Shown one piece after another: positions 5,813-9,207 of a DNA stretch of 9,207 bases. This DNA comes from Bacillota bacterium. Lineage in GTDB: Bacteria > Bacillota > Bacilli > Lactobacillales > Streptococcaceae. The notes below the pieces were generated by a model, which searched no databases, had not been told where the DNA came from, and saw nothing but the letters and a program-made list of their open reading frames with translations. Each line of letters opens with the position of its first letter. Position 1 is the stretch's first letter. A program made the position numbers and the translations under genes. Location: contig JAJXWC010000085.1 of NCBI GenBank assembly GCA_021781855.1, positions 1-9,207 of the forward strand, read 5' to 3'.

Positions 5813-6157
5813 TCACCTTTTCGGTTTGACAAGCTCGTAACTTGTCGAAATCATTGATTTGACCGTGTCATCAGAAACATCTCCACCGACACGGATATCA
5901 TTCCAATGCGTTTTATTCATATGCCAAGCGGGCGTAATATCATGAAAAGCTTCGCGGAGTTCTTCAATTTCGAGCGGATTTTGCTTGACAGCAATGATAA
6001 GATTTCCTTCACGCTCAGAAAGATAAGCAAAGCCCTTTTTATTTTTCAAGTGCCGCACCACAACCGTTGGAAGTCCTTTTTCCATTTTTGCAAAAGGTGT
6101 ATCTGCAAATGTTGGACCAAGTCCAGTGCAAAAATCAATCCACGCTGCTTTGTTCAT
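5813..6157 (-). CDS. MmcQ/YjbR family protein
   Basis: Seen: 114 residues from the ATG at 6157. Features of the YjbR (DUF419) fold are visible: an N-terminal helix MNKAAWIDFCTGL, a central strand GNLIIAVKQNP, the HWNDIRVGGDVSDDTVKSMI segment and the closing SYELV. Family knowledge: structures show a double wing-like, cystatin-related fold; DNA binding has been suggested but the role is unknown. The ATG is favoured over a TTG two codons earlier because AAGGAG lies 8 nt before it, inside the end of the acetyltransferase gene. The acetyltransferase stop is 2 bp before this start (TGAGTATG), so translation is probably coupled. Confidence 0.82.
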   Translation of the reverse strand: MNKAAWIDFCTGLGPTFADTPFAKMEKGLPTVVVRHLKNKKGFAYLSEREGNLIIAVKQNPLEIEELREAFHDITPAWHMNKTHWNDIRVGGDVSDDTVKSMISTSYELVKPKR

Positions 6158-6159
6158 AC

Positions 6160-6663
6160 TCAAAGCTCCTTCTGATAAGCAATACGCTCACCGTCAATCT
6201 GCACGATTCCGCGTTGTTCAAATCCTTCGCGCTCAAAAACGTGCTGCATAATCCGATTCATTTCATGCGTATCAACCCGAAAGTCTCTGTAACCTTGTGC
6301 ATTCATCAGTGTAAAAATATTTGAAAAAAGGTATTTAGTAAGTTCTTGTCCACGAAATTGGTCAGAAAAACAAATTCGATGAACGGTCACATAATCAAGG
6401 TTGTCGTTGGTCCAACTTCCATTCGTAATTTTTGTGTAATTCGGCTCCTCACCTGTGATAACCGCACTGTAAGCCGCAACCTCGCCATCCACATCAAGCA
6501 CATAAGCTTGATTTTTCGCCAAGTCATCGACCACATCCTCTCTGGCAGGGTAAATTCCTTGCCATTGGTCAGAACCTGATTTGCCGAGAAAAACTTTTGC
6601 TTCAGCGATAATTTTCATAATTTTTGACAAGTCTGTCAAATTTGCTTTTCTTAAATAAATCAT
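6160..6663 (-). CDS. GNAT family N-acetyltransferase
   Basis: Seen: 167 residues starting MIYLRKANLTDLSKIMKI, the usual GNAT first strand and helix. Motif A lies at about 92-112 (VTVHRICFSDQFRGQELTKY). The C-terminal strand and helix read VDTHEMNRIMQHVFEREGF and then RGIV. Known role: transfer of acetyl from acetyl-CoA to an amine; the substrate cannot be read from the sequence. Oddity: the acetyl-CoA pyrophosphate loop R/QxxGxG/A reads RGQELT (104-109), with Glu107 and Thr109 where small residues are usual. First gene of the 6663-3357 run. No Shine-Dalgarno sequence lies before the ATG, and the -10 box sits only 5 bp upstream, so the mRNA is probably leaderless. Confidence 0.87.
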   Translation of the reverse strand: MIYLRKANLTDLSKIMKIIAEAKVFLGKSGSDQWQGIYPAREDVVDDLAKNQAYVLDVDGEVAAYSAVITGEEPNYTKITNGSWTNDNLDYVTVHRICFSDQFRGQELTKYLFSNIFTLMNAQGYRDFRVDTHEMNRIMQHVFEREGFEQRGIVQIDGERIAYQKEL

Positions 6664-6668
6664 ACTTT

Positions 6669-6677
6669 ATTATACCA
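6669..6677 (-). promoter_or_regulatory. Extended -10 promoter of the acetyltransferase operon
   Basis: TGGTATAAT on the minus strand is an extended -10 with a perfect TATAAT (6674-6669) and no convincing -35 at 16-18 bp. The expected start point falls at or within about 2 nt of the ATG at 6663. A 10-bp direct repeat ACAACTTGGT occurs at 6717-6708 and 6683-6674; the second copy abuts the -10 and could be an operator half. Confidence 0.65.
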
Positions 6678-6994
6678 AGTTGTAAGCCCGATTGCTTAAC
6701 ACAAATCACCAAGTTGTTACAAAATTTCGCAACACAAAATACCCGATACAGAATTAATAAAGCAAAGCCTAAATTCGAAAGCTTGCCATTTCGACTAGAC
6801 GCTTTAGTGGTGTAGCTTCGCTTTCGTCATTCTTAATACGAAGTGCGTAGCTAGAGTAGTTCTTTCTGTCCTGAAAGCCATTTTGCTTTTTTGCGAAAGA
6901 TATAAACCAACTCCACCCTTGATTAACACTGTAAAGCAGCTATTTTCATTGAAACGCTGACATTCTAAGACAAGAGGATGAACTCATTTAGAGC
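6678..6994. other. Intergenic region without a supported gene
   Basis: About 320 bp between the antiporter terminator and the acetyltransferase promoter. Frames on both strands are short and lack ribosome sites. A minus-strand stretch near 6890-6770 is open for about 30 codons but matches nothing I know. It contains the imperfect palindrome at 6813-6853 and the upstream copy of the ACAACTTGGT repeat. Confidence 0.6.
6813..6853. repeat. Imperfect palindrome
   Basis: Arms TAGCTTCGCTTTCGT (6813-6827) and ACGAAGTGCGTAGCTA (6838-6853) pair except for about two mismatches and one bulge, around a 10-nt loop. No T-run follows on either strand, so a terminator role is unlikely. It could be a protein binding site, an mRNA/ncRNA hairpin or a remnant of a small repeat element. 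Confidence 0.6.
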
Positions 6995-7017
6995 AAAAAA
7001 GCAGCTAAAACTGCTTT
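6995..7017 (-). terminator. Intrinsic terminator of the antiporter operon
   Basis: Minus strand: AAAGCAG, loop TTTTAG, CTGCTTT, running into TTTTTT. The 7-bp stem overlaps the last two bases of the antiporter TAA stop codon. It should separate this operon from the acetyltransferase operon. Confidence 0.85.
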
Positions 7018-8167
7018 AAGAGGATACTTTTTCAGTTTCTTGCGGTTGTTTGCCAAGCTGAATTCGTCCTGCAATCGTTGTCGCCGCAACGGTGAGTAAG
7101 GAAGCCAACAAGAGCGCTGCGCCTTCTCCCGCTTTTAAAATATTCAAAGTCATCCCAAGTGCTACAATCGCTGCTGGCACACCGTTTTGCGAAGCTGCCA
7201 TGACAGCTAAAGACCACGGCTGTTTGAAAAAGACCGCTGATAAATGCGCTAAAATCGCAGCAAGAGCAACCACAACTGCAAGCAAAATCATCTCAGGATG
7301 GCTGAGCAAATCTCGTAAATTGATACTTGCGCCAAGCCAAACAAAGAAAATCGGCGAGAAAAAGCCGTCAGACAGGGCAAAAAGCTGCCGTGCCAAGCGT
7401 CGTGGCTCTCCTGACGCAGCAAGAGCAATCCCTAAGCCAAAACCAGCCAGCATAATCGAAACTTTCGTCATCTGCGCTAGAGATGCCAACAACAAAAGCA
7501 AAAGCAGGCTGATTCGCAATTCTAGTGCAAAACTCCGCTCTTTTGAACGCGCATGCAATTTTTCCTGCCAGCCTCGTTTTTCACTTTGCCAAATAAAAAC
7601 AAAAAGTGCGGCGGTAACGATAATCATAATAAACACACCAAATAAGGCATGAAGCCCATTTTTTGAATCAATTACAAGTGGGACCGCAACGATACATCCT
7701 GCATCAGCAATCGCAATCTGCGGCATTAATTCCGTTACCGCTTGCCCAGACAATCCTAACCCTTCGATGACAGGCATGATAATCGCTGTGCTTGACGATG
7801 CAAAAAGTACTGCGTAAATTGCTGGATGTCCGAGATGAAAAAGATTGGTTACACCAAACGCAAGAACAATAGAAACAAGGACAATCACAACAAGCTTTAG
7901 TAAAGCCTTGGGAATACCATTAATCAGATTTTTATCTTTAACAGGAACGTGTGAACCAGCAATCAGCATTGTCATCGCAAAACCAATATCTGCAAGGAAG
8001 GTAAAAACGCTATTATGTGCATTAATGACCTGAAAACCTGTAGCTCCAATAATCACACCAGCCAACATTTCTCCGACTGCCACAGGAATCTTTGCTTTTT
8101 CGGACCAAGCAAAAATCGGACCAAGCAGCCCAACAGCTACAATAAGTGCTAATAATGGTAAAGTCAT
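7016..8167 (-). CDS. CPA2-type monovalent cation:proton antiporter
   Basis: Seen: 383 residues, almost entirely membrane: about 12-13 hydrophobic segments (first at 1-21, last near 349-367), with one basic loop at 194-215 (EKRGWQEKLHARSKERS). VGEMLAGVIIG (31-41), ASSSTAII (123-130) and IAIADAG (151-157) match the repeat-unit and unwound-helix regions of KefB/NapA-like exchangers. Family knowledge: such proteins exchange Na+ or K+ for H+ across the membrane. Oddity: the ion-site pair, usually Asp-Asp or Asn-Asp, reads Ala154-Asp155. No C-terminal RCK/TrkA_N domain, so this is the short form. The ATG overlaps the stop of the ParB-like gene as ATGA, and only a weak AGGA lies upstream, so translation is probably coupled. 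Confidence 0.9.
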   Translation of the reverse strand: MTLPLLALIVAVGLLGPIFAWSEKAKIPVAVGEMLAGVIIGATGFQVINAHNSVFTFLADIGFAMTMLIAGSHVPVKDKNLINGIPKALLKLVVIVLVSIVLAFGVTNLFHLGHPAIYAVLFASSSTAIIMPVIEGLGLSGQAVTELMPQIAIADAGCIVAVPLVIDSKNGLHALFGVFIMIIVTAALFVFIWQSEKRGWQEKLHARSKERSFALELRISLLLLLLLASLAQMTKVSIMLAGFGLGIALAASGEPRRLARQLFALSDGFFSPIFFVWLGASINLRDLLSHPEMILLAVVVALAAILAHLSAVFFKQPWSLAVMAASQNGVPAAIVALGMTLNILKAGEGAALLLASLLTVAATTIAGRIQLGKQPQETEKVSS

Positions 8168-8550
8168 AAGTCAACAATCCTACATGGAATATCCGTATTT
8201 TCATCTGTCCAATAGCTCGCACAAACGCGATGATATCCGTCTGCAATCGTCATTGGAACATCATGATAAAGGTCGCCGCGCACAAGCAGTACGGGCGAAA
8301 GCCGCTTTCCTGACGCAATTTTTTCAAGGTCTTTTGCCACATGTTTATTTGACGCCTTGAGCAAATCAAGCCCTGACGCACGCAAAATGTCTTTTGCCTT
8401 AAAATGTGTTGTTTGTGCTTGGTCAAGCCGATTGACCAAAGCCTTTACATCTTCTGCATGCAAAAGCAGTGAAAGATAAGATTTTGCCGCTGGATAATCA
8501 TGCTCTTCTGGATTTTCAAGCCAGATTGGTTGAGAAAGTTTTTTAGACAT
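8164..8550 (-). CDS. Small ParB/sulfiredoxin-like fold protein, function unknown
   Basis: Seen: 128 residues. The N-terminal part LSQPIWLENPEEHDYPAA is followed by helices and a C-terminal core, LSPVLLVRG (84-92) then IADGYHRVCASYW (102-114) and IPCRIVDL. The DGYHR element resembles the DGHHR/DGERR motif of ParB-like nucleotide-binding domains, and the surrounding strand-helix order fits. I do not know an established function; CTPase or nuclease activity would be guesswork. AAAGGGA lies 7 nt before the ATG. It is the first gene of a two-gene unit with the antiporter (4-bp overlap), so a role tied to that transporter is possible. Promoter signals in the 98 bp upstream are weak (a TAAAAT near 8585 without a good -35). 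Confidence 0.75.
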   Translation of the reverse strand: MSKKLSQPIWLENPEEHDYPAAKSYLSLLLHAEDVKALVNRLDQAQTTHFKAKDILRASGLDLLKASNKHVAKDLEKIASGKRLSPVLLVRGDLYHDVPMTIADGYHRVCASYWTDENTDIPCRIVDL

Positions 8551-8648
8551 AGCAATTCCCTTTACGTTTTTTTCTTACCATTTTACTCTATTTTTGGTTG
8601 AAATGCTATTTTGAAATCCAATCAAGTTTGAAAATTATTTACTCATTG

Positions 8649-9207
8649 TTAACCCCCAGCCAAAGTCGCCGAGCGACTAAAACTACTCACATTATTTACA
8701 CCACTCGTTCGAGTCGTTTTCGTGAAATTTGCTTTAACCGTTTTGCCGCCATTCGATAAACTGACACTATAACTCAACTTGACGAAATTCGTTCCTTGCT
8801 TATTTAGTGTATTCAAAGTATTCACCGCATTTTGATAAGTCGTATTATCCGCGTTGTAAACCGCTGTCGCCGTTGTGAGATTCGTTTGGTACTGCGTAAG
8901 CAACGCTTGGTCTTGTGTTGGGTCAAGGTTATTCTGCTGGTCAGCCGTTACGTCAGCTTGCGCTTGGTTGACCAAAGTCTGGGCTTCATTCTTTTTCGTT
9001 GTGGCGGTATCAAGCGCAGCTTTGGCATTGCTTACGGCAAGACTGTCTTTATTCTGAGCGTTCGTCCAGTTCAGACGCGCCTGAGCATTCGCATAGTCCG
9101 CACTTTTGGCATCAGCCTGAAGTTGCGCATTGAAATTGAACACAGCGTCGTTGTAAGCATAGAAAACATTATTCCCTTGATAAGTTTGAGTGACCGCTTC
9201 CGTACTG
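8649..9207 (-). CDS. C-terminal part of a probable exported coiled-coil protein, unknown family
   Basis: Seen: the frame is open from the right edge and ends in TAA at 8649, giving 185 complete codons of the C-terminus; the true start lies outside. A GTG at 9143 is internal, because the frame continues upstream through TQTYQGNNVFYAYNDA. Residues ~25-110 of the visible part are rich in Ala, Asn, Gln, Asp and Thr with heptad-like spacing (KSADYANAQARL, AVSNAKAALDTATTKKNEA, LVNQAQADVTADQQN), suggesting a coiled coil. The last ~45 residues (LSYSVSLSNGG.. to SATLAGG) look like a beta-strand tail. There is no cysteine and no LPXTG sorting signal. The composition suggests a secreted or surface protein, but I recognise no family. 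No clear terminator follows. Confidence 0.75.
   Translation of the reverse strand, partial: STEAVTQTYQGNNVFYAYNDAVFNFNAQLQADAKSADYANAQARLNWTNAQNKDSLAVSNAKAALDTATTKKNEAQTLVNQAQADVTADQQNNLDPTQDQALLTQYQTNLTTATAVYNADNTTYQNAVNTLNTLNKQGTNFVKLSYSVSLSNGGKTVKANFTKTTRTSGVNNVSSFSRSATLAGG

Noticed and set aside
6664..6994. Transposase or IS remnant in the intergenic region
   Set aside because: No recognisable transposase fragment, terminal inverted repeats or target-site duplication could be seen.
7092..7652. Plus-strand 186-codon frame opposite the antiporter
   Set aside because: Antisense shadow of a clear membrane protein gene, with Lys/Ala/Ser-rich low-complexity product and no ribosome site.

Overview
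The window looks like chromosome of a low-GC Gram-positive, most likely a Lactococcus or close Streptococcaceae relative. The reasons are strong GGAGG-type ribosome binding sites, a T-box leader, a DUF1912 protein (a family I know mainly from Streptococcaceae), a FusB/FBP-type EF-G-binding protein and an intracellular GH13_5 alpha-amylase. No database was consulted, so the genus is inference. Every gene I can support lies on the minus strand, so transcription runs from high to low coordinates.

From right to left: (1) 8649-9207 is the C-terminal part of an Ala/Asn/Gln-rich, probably exported coiled-coil protein of unknown function. (2) 8164-8550 and 7016-8167 are a translationally coupled pair, a small ParB-like-fold protein and a CPA2-type cation/proton antiporter, closed by a good intrinsic terminator. 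(3) 6664-6994 is non-coding, with one imperfect palindrome and a promoter at its left end. (4) 3357-6663 is a tightly packed run: GNAT acetyltransferase (probably leaderless), MmcQ/YjbR protein, DUF1912 protein, a possible 21-codon leader peptide with a hairpin, the FusB/FBP-like ribosome-associated protein, and the alpha-amylase. (5) 3196-3380 holds tandem ~60-bp units, each forming a hairpin whose stem is kept by compensatory changes; the array overlaps the amylase 3' end. (6) 2757-3182 is a DUF1801 protein.

(7) The left third is the accessory and most interesting part. A good promoter just after DUF1801 drives a complete T-box riboswitch (specifier read as GUU, valine) ending in a strong terminator. 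The gene directly behind it is not an aminoacyl-tRNA synthetase. It is a GIY-YIG nuclease-domain protein, followed by a RhuM-Fic/DOC gene split in two by one in-frame amber codon, and then by a D12-class DNA adenine methyltransferase that runs off the window and overlaps the Fic stop by ATGA. The simplest reading is that a nuclease/Fic/methyltransferase cassette sits directly behind a tRNA-sensing leader that originally served valS or a valine gene. If the leader works, expression of the cassette would follow charging of tRNA-Val.
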